The notes beneath the pieces were generated by a model. The model searched no databases and was not told the DNA's origin. It saw nothing but the letters and a program-made list of their open reading frames with translations. Below are positions 36,728 to 48,410 of a DNA stretch of 64,000 nt, piece after piece. The position numbers and the translations under genes are program-made. Within the stretch, counting starts at the first letter, position 1; the number at the start of each line of letters is the position of its first letter. The DNA is taken from NCBI GenBank assembly GCA_018292915.2, contig JACVVK020000198.1:464501-528500 (forward strand), given 5' to 3'. Origin of the DNA: Batillaria attramentaria (Eukaryota; Mollusca; Gastropoda; Batillariidae).

Positions 36728-37082
36728 CGTGGAGGTCCGTGTGGTTTGGGACTGCGGGACAGGGCCACATGCCACGCTGCCTGTCATAAATATCCTGGCA
36801 TTAACCAAGCCCGGGAACTAGGGCACCTGTGGTGCCGGCCGTGTAATCATCCACATCATAAGATGTGTCATACCAAGGGAAGCACCCCCAAAGTCGCATC
36901 TGTGAAGTGGATGAATCTGGGCTGTGTGGCAACAACCTCCCCACTGGGCCCATAGCACACCCGCTCTCGGTAGGAACCAACCTAGGCAGGAAAACTCCCG
37001 CTTACCTCGGTTGGGACTCGAACCCGGGTCTCACGGTCCATGGTCCGAAGTGCTGCTCGGTACACTACGGGGGCCGGTGGGA
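36728..37082 (-). repeat. tRNA-derived SINE (second type), reverse
   Basis: Read downward from 37080: CCACCGGCCCCCGTAGTGTA and then a GGGTTCGAGTCCCAACC B-box. A conserved body follows that includes GGGCCCAGTGGGGAGGTTG and ends in a TTAATGTCGTCCTCATCCAT-like segment. The head differs from the tRNA-Lys-like SINEs. Confidence 0.65.
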
Positions 37083-37681
37083 TTGAATTTTCAGTGGACT
37101 GTATTTTAGAGTTCGTGGATATCTGTCTGCGCAGACCCGTTGACCCTTTTCCAATTTTGTATTTTTCTAATGTATCTCTCAATCATTTTTATAAGACCAA
37201 ATACTAGTATTAGCGGCAAGTGCACAATACATGTACTTTTTGTTTCTTACAGTTGTACATGTATATAATACATGCTGTCTTCTGGCAGGAAAACATTCAA
37301 GTGCTCTGTAACAGTCGATTTGCATTATTGTGACTGCATGGGTTCATTCAGATTGAATGTTGTTTCAGTGAATCATGGTGGTGTTGGCGCTTTTAGGAAG
37401 AGGTGTTTGGTCATGTTTGAGCAAGTGCTGAGTCATGTATACCAGCTTTAAGTCTGTGTTTGCTTTTTGTCTTGATTTTAGTGTGTATGTGGTGTAACAG
37501 ATGATTTTGGTGTTTGTGTTACTAACATCAGAATAAACACATCTGCTGTAAATATTGTCTGATTGTTTGCTGTTTATATGTTGTTTGTTTGTTTGTTGTT
37601 TGTTTAGTTCAGATCCAGTCACACAAAAACACCCTTAGAATTAATCTCTTCTGCCGACACTGACTGATGGTGCCAAACACA

Positions 37682-37712
<31 letters not shown>

Positions 37713-38486
37713 GCTGCATTTGTAGATTTATAAACACAATACACATGAACTTTTCTCTAGGAGTTCCCCTGTCAAGTGTTGTGGCATGCGGTACAGGCCT
37801 ATCGTTTCTGTGAATTATACATACGCGGCGGTTAGGGTGTGATTCAGTTTTGATCAGAACCTGATCATCATCTGCTATGATGTGAGATACCGTCATATAT
37901 CAAGTGCTATTATATTTCGGAAAGAGAAACAGAATATGAAGCTCATCATTAGGCTTGTTTGTAAAGGTGAGTGAATGTATGTCCACTATAGTAAACGACA
38001 GCTGAAAAAGACTCGAAAGGATAACTGAAGGGTCATTTTTCTTTTATTGAAGTTTTTTCTCTTTTTAACCCAGCGAACAAGCATCATACTCATTACAAAT
38101 CAGTAAATGTGCCTCACGACAGGACGGTTGTGGCCTTAGCTTTTGAATTTTCATTGCCAGTGACGACTTAATGTGACCAGACTGATGTTCATAATCAGTT
38201 TCCAGACAGGTGTTGAAATTTTGGGTTTTGCACCACAGAAATCATCAGCTGCGTAGTAAACGACGGCGAAAGTTAAATGTTTGATGATACTATCGTTGAC
38301 GATAGATGCAGGCTGCATAGTAACACTTACTATCTTTCGCAGAACTGAAACAAATGGCTAACATTCGAAAATTTCCGCTGAAAAACTGTTGTCCACCATT
38401 GCGGTAAGGAAAAGTTACTCCCGTTATTATGTGCAGAACACAGACGCCTATTGATTTACGCACTGTTTAACCCAGTTCCCGTGGGC
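37083..38486. other. No supportable gene
   Basis: AT-rich sequence with a CT tract near 37687-37713 and (GTTT)n near 37583-37605. Short ORFs show no domain. Confidence 0.5.
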
Positions 38487-39201
38487 CTCAAAAAAGGGCA
38501 GCACATGAGGGTGCAGCACCTGGTCCATGTACCGCTGCGCTGTGATGCCGTTGCCGCGTCCAGGACCCAGGCCTTGGAAGATGACGGGTCCCAGCACCTG
38601 GTTGTGGCCGATGGCGCCCCACAACCGGCATTAGGCTGGGCCCGCCCCAGGCGTTGTTTTCCACGACACAGTTGTCAGCATAGCGGTCACCTCTTCTTCT
38701 CCATACCCGAACACGCCCGTCGGCATGGTCAATGCAGAAACGGCTTTCATCGCTGAAAAGCACGTTCTGCCAGCGAACATTGTTCTAGTTGAGGTGGCCT
38801 TGCGCCCACTGCAGGCGTGCCTGTCTATGGCGCACGGTGAGGACGGGTCCCCTGGCTGGACGGCAGTTCCTCAGCCCCCTGGAGCGCAGTCGCCGGCTGG
38901 CCGTTTGCCTAGAAATGGGTGCCTGGTGTGTCCCTATAACAGTTCTGGCTGTTTCTGCACCTGTTCTGAAGGGATCTTGAGCATGGATGCGGAAAATGTG
39001 GCGATCTTGCCTTGGCGAGGTCACTCGAGGTCTGCCGCTCCGCTGGGCATCAGCAGTAGCGCCAGTTGTCACGAACCGATGCTGGAGACGATAAATGGTG
39101 GAAATGTGACATTGGAAAGTCGCAGCCACGGCTTCTGGCGTGTCCCTAGACTGCAGACGTCCAATGGCCCTCTCGCGTTGTACAGAAGTGAGTCGTGGCA
39201 T
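38487..39201 (-). pseudogene. Truncated Tc1/mariner-type transposase
   Basis: From ATG at 39201: MPRLTSVQRERAIGRLQSRD and a helix-turn-helix (AVAATFQCHISTIYRLQHRF), then the AT-hook-like linker RSGRPRVTSPRQDRHI and a second HTH (ISRQTASRRLRSRGL). After a frame break near 38775 comes VLFSDESRF, the first catalytic Asp, then VWRRRGDRY and further sequence ending FFEAHGNWVKQ. The segment carrying the second Asp (normally DNARPHTA) and the final Glu is missing, so it cannot be active. A candidate outer end, CAGTATATCAAG on the - strand, lies near 39420-39430; the other end is gone. Confidence 0.85.
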
Positions 39202-39518
39202 CGTGATAGCGTCGAATGAGGGACTGATGAAACCTGTATCTTTGTGCCCTTTTCATCCCCTAGTGACAGTGAACACTACTCACTGCTCAGCTTTTGTGCT
39301 TTGCTTGCACATGCAGCTGAACTGCACACGAAATGTGTCACAGCTAACTCGGGCTTCACGTGGACTGCAAGTGCGCTGATGCGGTAAAATTCACAGAACG
39401 CTTCCCTCAAACATCGGTCTTGATATACTGGCTGCCCAAAATAACGCAACTTTTGTTAATACCGGAAAAAATGAATTGAAAGATGGAAGATATTTTTTCG
39501 CGTTTCTTTTGGACGTCA
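39202..39518. other. 5' flank of the Tc1-like element
   Basis: Non-coding sequence probably belonging to the element's 5' end. It includes AAAAGTTGCGTTATTTTGGG on the - strand near 39434-39453, next to the candidate terminus. Confidence 0.45.
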
Positions 39519-39783
39519 GTATAGATCTGTCCATTCAGACAGAGACATGTTATGTATATCTCTGATTCAGAAACACGCCTACTTTCACTCTGAAGACAGC
39601 CTGCCATCACTTGCGCCATTGAGGATCCGTCTGGGTTCAAAGCTGGTCAAGGATGACATAGTGCGCGACCTTGTGTTTCAGAGCGCCGAGACAATTTAGG
39701 CCCATCATGGTAGCGCAGTGAGCGCAATTTCCCCACCGTGCACAGAGGTACTTTCCACTGAAAGACTCTGTGCCCCAGAGAGT
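39519..39783 (+). mobile_element. Truncated N element
   Basis: It matches the right-hand 265 bp of N, from the AGATCTGTCCATTCAGACAG segment to the CCCAGAGAGTG end. The left half is missing. It lies directly beside a coiled-coil ORF whose end also contains CACTCTCTGGG (39861), a possible recombination point. Confidence 0.7.
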
Positions 39784-39860
39784 GGCAAGAAGGTCTCACG
39801 AGTTGTCCCTACAGTGATTTTCATCAAGGGACATAACTTCTCATTTGATAATGACACGGC

Positions 39861-40211
39861 ACTCTCTGGGAACTTCTTCCTCTCCTCCTTCATGGCGACC
39901 ATCTGCTGGTTATGGCGTTGCTCTGTGTTCGTTGTCTCCTGGACATACATGGCGTCCTTATCCACCAATTCCTTCAACATAGTTTGGTACTGTTGCTTCA
40001 TGTCCGCCTGACCCGCTAGGAACTTGTTCGTCGTATCCTGGACCATCTCTTTGTCTTGGGCCATGACGGACTCTTGCAGCTCCTTCTGAAGGGTTTGTAG
40101 GCACTTCTCAAACGTTCGTCTTCCTTCCTCCTCTGATTGCAGTTTCGCTTGTTCAGCGGCTATTCGTATTCTCCGTTCTGCCTCATACGGTTTTGTGCTT
40201 CGGGCCCCCAT
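39861..40211 (-). CDS. Coiled-coil protein exon or fragment
   Basis: An open frame from ATG at 40211: MGARSTKPYEAERRIRIAAE, then a heptad-rich region of about 90 residues (LQTLQKELQESVMAQ, KQQYQTMLKELVDKD, QRHNQQMVAMKEERKKF) up to about residue 117. The start MGARST fits an N-myristoylation signal (Gly2, Thr6). After that the frame runs into repeat sequence, so the natural end is lost or lies in another exon. It has the same composition as the coiled-coil gene at 51643-53670 but no clear alignment. Function unknown; it may be a first coding exon or a gene fragment. Confidence 0.45.
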
Positions 40212-40494
40212 CCCGAGAACGTTGTGATGCTAGCCTATGGTTAACCTGAAACGAGTCAAATAGTATTCCTGTAATTCGGGTTTGTCTGATCGGCCATGCA
40301 GAAACTGTGACATGGGTGCTGTTTGAGACGAATTCCATTTGATTCTAATATGTTCAGCATTACAAGAGGAACGCAATAAGTTCATACCATTTCGGTAATC
40401 TACATTCAACCTTTGTACATTGTTAGAACTAAATCGAAAAACGTTGCCTTTGGTCTAGCAAAGTTGCCTTTGGTCTTTGAAAATGAGCAAGACA
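40212..40494. other. No gene seen
   Basis: Short non-coding stretch upstream of the coiled-coil ORF and before the GT-rich minisatellite. Confidence 0.5.
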
Positions 40495-40495
40495 G

Positions 40496-40567
<72 letters not shown>

Positions 40568-40679
40568 TGTAGTGTAGTGTAGTGTAGTGTAGTGTAGTGT
40601 AGTGTAGTGTAGTGTAGTGTAGTGCGTGCGTGCGTGCGTGTGTGTGTGTCTTTGGTCTTTGAAAATGAGCAAGACAGTT

Positions 40680-40733
<54 letters not shown>

Positions 40734-40957
40734 TGTAGTGTAGTGTAGTGTAGTGTAGTGTAGTGTAGTGTAGTGTAGTGTAGTGCGTGCGTGCGTGCGT
40801 GCGTGCGTGCGTGTGTGTGTGTAGTGTAGTGTAGTGTGTCTGTGTGTGCGTGCGTGCGTGCGTGCGTGCGTGTGTGTGCGTGCGTGCGTGCGTGTGTGTG
40901 TGTGTGCGTGCGTGCGTGTGTGTGGTGTAGTGTGTCTGTGCGTGCGTGCGTGCGTGC

Positions 40958-41002
<45 letters not shown>
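40495..41002. repeat. Compound GT / GTGTA / GTGC minisatellite
   Basis: Alternating blocks of (GT)n, (GTGTA)n and (GTGC)n. The block beginning GGTCTTTGAAAATGAGCAAG is present twice (near 40470 and 40654), each followed by GT then GTGTA then GTGC, so a unit of about 185 bp has been tandemly duplicated. The long His-Thr-type ORFs across this repeat are artefacts. Confidence 0.9.
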
Positions 41003-41003
<1 letters not shown>

Positions 41004-41813
41004 TCGATATTTGTAGCACCGCGTTTTTCCAAAATCAAAACGTGATAGCACCGGAAAAACGCTTTGGATTTTCAGTTGTCGGTTAGAAACACTGAACGGG
41101 GGCGTTTATCAACAACAAACTGTGTGTATGTAACGTGTATACTACGTGTATTTAATGTGTATGTGATTTGACATGTATTTACCTAATGTGTATGTACGTA
41201 AGGCCACTCTGCTGTTGTGAGGCGCCCAGAGCTCCAGCAGGTTGCTGTAGTAGTAGTCGTAGTAGATCATTAGAAACGGACTTGTTTCTAATACGTTGCG
41301 ACAATCTGAAGACGTGTGTATGCTCAAGTTTTAGAATAACGGCTTTAGATGAGAGCTGTTGTCGTAACTTTTGAAGAGCGGTATAGCAACAGGAAAAAAA
41401 AATGTCTAGTTTGATCGCCCCAACTGGATACCGATAGATACGCCAAAGGCCGCTGCGCAAAGCGAGAAAGGGGAAATCCCGTTGCAAGAGCAGTGCTACG
41501 CGATATGCGCGAGTTGGCAAAAAGCCAGAGACACTTGACTTCCGCACGCTAGATTACACACGTAAAACCATCAAAAATCTGAATCTGCGCAAGTTCACCA
41601 AGAAAGAACTAGAGGAGGGGGTGGGTGCGGTGGGGTGGTGGAGAGGCACAGGGATTGGGTTCGAAGCATATAAGAAAATACCTTCCTTAATCGTGTCCTT
41701 GCGAAGGCAGGCACGCAATGAAAGACATTGTTCATAAGTTCTGCAGATCATGCTGAAATACTGCATCAGTTATTTTGTAAATATTTGTGCATTTGAACCC
41801 CGTGTAGGCATGC
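41003..41813. other. No supportable gene
   Basis: An ORF at 41179-41547 (-) has no recognised domain. The stretch TCGCCCCAACTGGATACCG near 41415 looks repeat-like, but I cannot name it. Confidence 0.45.
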
Positions 41814-42112
<299 letters not shown>

Positions 42113-42114
42113 CA

Positions 42115-43497
42115 GTTAATATTCATTTAATATGTCTGGCGATATTCAGTCTTACCCCTACGTTTCTCTCTCCGAAGGAAAAAGACACGGTAACTTGGAA
42201 AAAAACAAACCACTAAGGCCAAAAGAGAATCTTAACTATCAGTTAAGGAGAATTCAACCGCTCCAACCTCGAACTGCCACCATCACAACCCACAGTTCTC
42301 TATCCACATTCAGCTCAGCAAACAACGTTCGTTTACAGGAATTACAGCATACACGTACACACACACAAAAAATCTGCATACCTTTTGCTCTGAGTCCGGT
42401 ACAGCAGACGTGAGTGAAGTGTCCAGCAGGCGTGGGATCAGTCCGACAGTGGCGGTGACCTGGCTAGCAGCTTGAACGTACCGCGGCCTCCATATCTGAT
42501 TCTTGGCCGGCCTTTCTCTAGCGGGAATTCACAAATTAACTGTTTGCCAGACCGCAGGCTGATTTATGTGTGCATTATGTCGGCGCTTTTCTCAACTGCT
42601 TGACTCGTCAAAGCGGTCGTGTCACAGGTTGTGCGAGTGGTCCTCTCGACTGTTTTACAGACATTAAACTGGGTGTAGGACAACTTGAGTGTTATCACTG
42701 TTTCAACAGTCGCTGAACTGAAAGTGCTTGCCAGCCGGACTGAGCGCGCCAAGTGGACAACTCAAGAAATTTCTGTGCAGTTTCCTCCGTCCAATTCAAT
42801 GATTCAGTATATCTCCTTTGTCCGATTTTGTTCCGGTTTTGTTCATCGTGACTTTCAAAGAGAACCTGCTCACGTACAGTCTCATGAAATACTGAATGAA
42901 AGTCCTCCAGTTATCATTTCAAATTATCACAGCAGGTTAAGTAACATCGTGAGGCCACGGCTTAGCTACAGTTCATGAAAATAAATAGATCAGTATGCTA
43001 TGCTGATTCTTGTAGTCGGTGCAAATGTATGTTCAGCTGCAGCGCTTTGTTCTAACTAATCGGTTTGTTTATTTGTTTGTTTGTAACCGAGGTGGGGTGC
43101 GCTTTAATAAACGTCACTAACTCATGGCTTTATACATGCATACACTGATGCACTTGTTGGCTTCGTGAGTGGTGGGCGTGCCAAGGCATGCGGGAATTCC
43201 CGGTTTCCTTCGCGAAGATCAGTATGGCATGGGTATGCTACCTAGATTGTCCTTGCAAATGCATATTACACGCGCGCACACACACACACCCACACACACA
43301 CACGCAAGCACGCATGCACGCACACCTGTAGGAATGCATGTTTCAGTCCTGTAGTAGCTAGGCTCACGAAGACTGCGCTTCTCATTGTTCCCATCTACTC
43401 AATGTAGTCGTTTGTAAGTTTGTTCCTGGTTGATTCCTTCATTTGTCTTGTTTACTAAGCAATTTTGAATCTGTGTTTGGTGGACCGTCTAACGCGA

Positions 43498-43562
<65 letters not shown>

Positions 43563-45655
43563 CACCTTCTCGTGCAACAGTGACCACACACGTACGCTAA
43601 TCGCTTGGCAAACTGAGCTCCAAAATAAGATTTAATGCAAAGGCATTTCCAAAGTCGAAGAACGTCCAGTACAAAATGGATGGACAAAAGTGTGCTTGCA
43701 ACTGACGCACTGGGTGGGGGAGACAGTTAGTATACACTACCAAAAAACATACACTCCACACATTCTACACTATTATATCACACATGATTAACAATGTGAG
43801 AAACTAAATAATCAAAGGAATGTAAGGAAATAACCAATGAGCGGATGAAAATTCTGGAATACTTAATTTTCACCCTGAACCTTTTTCCCCTCGACACTGA
43901 GGGCTGCCTGCACGAAATATAAATAAGGTATCGGGTGACCTGACATTTTATACTCCCATCAATTTGTGAATGACAAACTTGTCTCGGCATTAGTAAACTT
44001 TTCAGTTTTCTAGGTTTACATTAGCTAAGCTCAAAATATGCAATGCGCTTTATATTTTGCTTTAAGAGACTGGGTTTTGATTTTTTTATCTACAACAAAC
44101 AAAGCCTCTTTTGTCAGGTAGGAGGAACAGAATGTTTTTGGAGGGTCGCTTGCTATGGTCCCTGACCATGAACACTACAAAAGTTAATGAGGCTGTATCT
44201 AACAAAAAGAAAAAGTGCTTAATTTTCACAAAGTGTCATAAGTATGTCTGATATGAAGTAGAAACATGTCTAATACACGAAAGAACTTAAAACTTTAAAA
44301 GGACATTAGATTAATCCTGGAAGGGTCCTTGGCACTAGGACATTCACGATATAAATCGGACTATAACCGACGTTGTTGCCCTTGCAACATCACTAAAACA
44401 CAGCTGTAATCACGTAATGATCACGGACTTAAAAGATCTCTTGATCATCACTCTTGTGCCAGCGGCTGCCGTCAACCGAATTTGAATTCGGACAACACAG
44501 ACCAAAGATCTCTATCGCAGGGCACTTCACTAGCGTCGGCATGTTATCACATTTGTTAGATACGCATAACATACTAAAAAAAAAAAACAGCTGAGATTTC
44601 CACTAAAAAGATTATTATGTAAACAACATTATGTACAGACATAACCAAGGATTATAACTTCCGCCCCTTTCTTCTCGCATACTGGTGCATCTAATTTTAT
44701 AACACCACACATAATCTGTTAATTCTGCACATAAAAATTTGAAGACACAAACACAAAAACATCAATCGTAATTGTCAGTTTAGAAACTAAACCTGAATAG
44801 ATGACGTAGCAAGTGATGCACAAACAAACAAGTAAAGGTAATTAGTAATACGAATACGCTTTTTAAAAAAAAAAAAATCAACAGACGAAAGATTTTTATG
44901 GAGTCTCTCAGGTGCGTTTGGAGTTATCACTAGCAGCAGCAGCAGCAGCAGCATCGATGTCCTCGTCACCATTGTCGTCAACAACATCATAATAATTATA
45001 TCATACATTTCACAACACAGATTTTGTTTCGGTCCCTTATAAAAAATACACAAAGCTATCCAGATTATAATCCAATTCCTTTTCTCCTTCCTCTAAACGT
45101 AGTAACATAACAAAGAAGCACTAAAAATGTCTCACAAAGCTACATACGAAGTTAAAACGCCCTTGTGACTAGTCTTGAAAAAAAGAATCAGCTAGCTAAC
45201 TTTTGTTTTTGGTAAGAGCAGTAGTGGGGCTACGAGGCTACCGATAAGGTCCGTTCTTCTTTGTTTTATTGTAGCCAAGTTACTGCTGATATTTAAACAA
45301 AAGATGCCTTTACAGCTTAAAAGCAACTGCCAGGACATGCTGATGTTATCAAGTTTAAAGTGAAGATAAATTTTTAAAAAGCGAAATATATATTATAAAG
45401 ATCGAAATGTACAAATGTCCAGCAGGCACACGTAAACTAAACTGCTTCAAATTTACACACATACCACAAATCAGAAACAAAAAACAATATATATACATAC
45501 AACAAGGAGGAATGATCCCATCCCATAAAGTTGTTTCTCCCAATTTCGTGCTATTTTGTCGTTATTGTTGCCAGTGCTTTTTATATATTTTTTTCTTTTA
45601 AATCTGTAAGACCTACCGAAGACACTAGACACGATAGCGGATCCAGAATCTTAGG
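42115..45655. other. Long stretch without a supportable gene
   Basis: ORFs at 42132-42413 and 42685-42978 lack domain features. Repeats include CA-rich 43270-43325, (CA)n 43500-43557 and an AGC repeat at 44932-44954. A tRNA-like GAATTTGAATTCGG B-box-type segment near 44479 may mark an eroded SINE. Confidence 0.45.
43500..43558. repeat. CA microsatellite
   Basis: Uninterrupted (CA)n tract. Confidence 0.9.
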
Positions 45656-46645
45656 CGAGAGAGAGAGAGAGAAAACGTCAGTTCCGTGAACTAAACATTT
45701 GACGTCAGCCTCACACAGGTCGTCATACAGAGAGAGAGAGAGGGAGAGAGAGAGAGAGAGAGAGAGAGATGACGTCAGTTCCGTGAACTAAACATTTGAC
45801 GTCAGCCTCACGCAGGTCGTCTGACGGAAGATGTTTGTTCATGTCTTGTGATTTCTTTGTCTGTGTTGTGACTTCCTCGACTGAATTTATTTTTACATGA
45901 AATCTGGAAGATGCAGAAGGCTGATGAAATGTGACGAAATTTGCAGATTTTGTCTGAGAACTAAACATTTGACGTCAGCCTCACGCTGCTCGTCTGGCAG
46001 AAGATGCTTGTTCATGTCTTATGATTTCCTTGTTGCTTTTGTGACTTCCCTGACCTAATTACTTTTTGCATAAAATCTGGAAGATCTAGAGGGCTGGTGA
46101 AATGTGGACTTGAATACCTTGAATTGTGCTTACGAAATCGCAAAATTGGAAATCTTTTGACCGGTGCTTCTTGCAGAAACTTGAAACAAATATGTTTGTC
46201 TAAAAGCTCTGTTATTCTTAAAACTAAAGCTATAATAGAGCAGTAGTTCCTGTCATATGTGCAGTTGTCACACGTGACAAAAATGCCGGGATGATGAGTA
46301 ATTTGAAGGAGTCTTTTCATAGATATTTGCCCCTATATGCAAACTACCCCTACCTCGGCAATATTTTTTTTTTACACAAAATCTGTCAGAGCTACAGAGC
46401 TGTGCTACGAATACAGTCAGTATAACTGGATGAACTTCCAAACTCTAAAAAATAAAGGCATTTGAACTTCTTCTTTTTTTTAAAATACGTAACACGGCCG
46501 ATTTCTTTACATGGGCGATAACTCTTCTAAAAATTCGGAAAGTGAAAAATCGTGAAAGGTATGTCTGGAGAATATGACTGCCCATTTCATCTCAAAGTAA
46601 AAAGCCCTCCCACGAGGTGGTTTAGGACATAGCCAAGATTTCATC

Positions 46646-46725
<80 letters not shown>

Positions 46726-46926
46726 GCACAACTCCCGCCATAAAGAACGCAGCAGCATGGTGTGCACGGAAAATGTCTATGGCGCAGATTTCGTTACGTC
46801 ACGTGCGTGAAAGTACGTATTGTCTGGAGAAACGTCACAGTCTTGTTTTCACTGAAACTTGTCGCTGCGCGCAGCGAAATCTGCCCCCTCCTATAAAGTT
46901 ACCTCTGTAGAGAAACAACTTAAAAA
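45656..46926 (+). mobile_element. Family Y element, copy 1
   Basis: It contains three direct repeats of a block with GAACTAAACATTTGACGTCA and an ATGCTTGTTCATGTCTT-type extension (near 45690, 45785 and 45960), GA tracts, a long (CA)n at 46650-46721 and a terminal segment. That segment runs from CGCAGCAGCATGGTGTGCAC through TTCGTTACGTCAC to CTATAAAGTTACC and GAAACAACTTAAAAACTAG. The terminal segment parallels the X hairpin end (a CA tract, a TTACGTCA box, then a CCTAT..hairpin), so Y and X are probably related. A second copy lies at 62545-63769. No ORF of note. Confidence 0.7.
46648..46722. repeat. CA microsatellite of element Y
   Basis: (CA)n about 200 bp from the Y terminal hairpin, the same place as in Y copy 2 and in X. 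Confidence 0.9.
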
Positions 46927-47147
46927 CTAGAGGAGCAAAGCCTCCTTGGCTCACTTGTGAGATGGCTCAAGGTCATTCAAGAAAGTATGTTTGTAAAACT
47001 CTTATCACTATCTATCCTGAGATCTGTAAGTGAAGAGATCAGTTACTATCATTATGCCAAGTTTGATAGCTCTAGGGTTTTGTTGTTGTTGTTTTTGTTT
47101 TTTTTTGTTTTTTGTTTGTTTTTGTTTTTGTTTTTGTTTTTTGTTTT

Positions 47148-47168
47148 TTTTTTGGGGGGGGGGGGGGT
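47148..47168. repeat. Poly(T)-poly(G) junction
   Basis: A GTTTT-rich tract ends in T9 followed by G14, inside element Z. Confidence 0.75.
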
Positions 47169-47222
47169 AGTTTCTGTACAAAGGGTAATGTAAAATTTAC
47201 CAACAGACAGCTGTAATGACCT

Positions 47223-47241
47223 TGACCTTGAGTCAAGGTCA
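47223..47241. promoter_or_regulatory. Inverted TCAAGGTCA palindrome, first of four
   Basis: TGACCTTGAGTCAAGGTCA is a perfect palindrome of two TCAAGGTCA words with one base between. TCAAGGTCA is the extended half-site bound by NR5A (FTZ-F1/SF-1) and ERR-type nuclear receptors. Function here is inference. Confidence 0.4.
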
Positions 47242-47521
47242 TTCAAATGGGTATGTCTGCATTGGTCTCTTTGCTGTCTATCATCATGCCTTGTTTGGCG
47301 TCTCTGCTGTCTGTTGTTTCCAAGAAAATGCTAACGTTAAAGTCTCCGCAGAACATCTTGAATGGCCTTGAACCTGACTCAAGGAAATTGAATAGAAATT
47401 GAAGTATGGCAGGACAGGTTTTGTCAATGTCTATCATCATGCAAAGTTTGATGCCTCTGGTACCCCTACATTCTGAGAAAACGGCAATTTTAAATTTCCA
47501 ATGAGACAGCTTTGATGACCT

Positions 47522-47540
47522 TGACCTTCAGTCAAGGTCA
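47522..47540. promoter_or_regulatory. Nuclear-receptor-like palindrome, second
   Basis: TGACCTTCAGTCAAGGTCA, 299 bp after the first; one change from the perfect palindrome. Confidence 0.35.
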
Positions 47541-47825
47541 TTCAAAATGGTATGTCTTGAAAGGTCTTACTGCTGTTTATCAGCAAGCCAGGTTTGGTGC
47601 TTCTGCTGTTAATTGTTTCTGAGAAAATGCCAATGTTAAGGTTTTGGAAGGTTTTCCGCAAAACAGCTTGTGTGGCCTTGACCTTGACTCAAAGTCACTG
47701 AATACAGGTATGCCAGTAAAGGTGTTGTCAATGTCTATCATCATGCAACGTTGGATATCTCTGGCTTTTCTAGATTTTGAGAAAATGCCGATGTAAAATT
47801 TCCAAACAGACAGCTTTTGTGACCT

Positions 47826-47844
47826 TGACCTTGGGTCAAGGTCA
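47826..47844. promoter_or_regulatory. Nuclear-receptor-like palindrome, third
   Basis: TGACCTTGGGTCAAGGTCA, 304 bp after the second. Confidence 0.35.
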
Positions 47845-48129
47845 ATTGTTACGGTATATTTTGAAAGGTCTTATGGTTGTCTATCAGCACACCAATTTAG
47901 GTGCTTCTGTTGTTCATTGTTTCTGAGAAAATGCCAATGTTAAGGTTTTGAAAGGTTTTCCACAAAACAGCTTGCATGGCCTTGACCTTGACTCATAGTC
48001 ACTGAATACACGTATGTCAGTAAAGGTGTTGTCAACGTCTATCATCATGCAAAGTTGGATGTCTCTGGCTTTTTTAGATTTTGAGAAAATGCCGATGTAA
48101 AATTTCCAAACAGACAGCTTTTGTGACCT

Positions 48130-48148
48130 TGACCTTGGGTCAAGGTCA
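48130..48148. promoter_or_regulatory. Nuclear-receptor-like palindrome, fourth
   Basis: TGACCTTGGGTCAAGGTCA again, 304 bp after the third. The intervening half-monomers (near 47350, 47675 and 47980) hold weaker forms such as CCTTGACTCAAAGTCA. Confidence 0.35.
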
Positions 48149-48274
48149 ATCATTATGGTATATTTTGAAGGATCTTATGGTTGTCTATCAGCACGCCAAT
48201 TTTGGTGTCTCTGCTATTTTTAGATTCTGAGAAAAGGCCAATGTTAAGGTTTACTGAGGACACAAAGACTGACA

Positions 48275-48355
<81 letters not shown>

Positions 48356-48410
48356 ACGACGGAGGGTTATTACATAGACTCACTTTGTTACACAAGTGAG
48401 CCAACCAGGC

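Larger units (their letters stand above)
46940..48410 (+). mobile_element. Element Z: TIR-bounded, with tandem palindrome array
   Basis: The left end GCCTCCTTGGCTCACTTGTG (46940-46959) and the inverse complement of 48391-48410 agree at 18 of 20 bases. Between them lies a tandem array of about 150-bp monomers paired into about 304-bp dimers, each dimer carrying a TGACCTTG.GTCAAGGTCA-type palindrome, then a (CA)n tract at 48280-48352. No transposase. Target duplications are not clear. The segment GAGGGTTATTACATAGACTC near 48362 recurs inverted near 63890. Confidence 0.65.

Noticed and set aside
40406..41051. Three long overlapping ORFs rich in His-Thr or Ala-Arg across 40.4-41.0 kb
   Set aside because: They are translations of GT/GTGC repeats on the opposite strand and have no coding value.
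46940..48410. CRISPR-like array (regular spaced palindromes)
   Set aside because: The repeats are 150-304-bp monomers similar along their whole length, not short repeats with unique spacers, and the DNA is eukaryotic.
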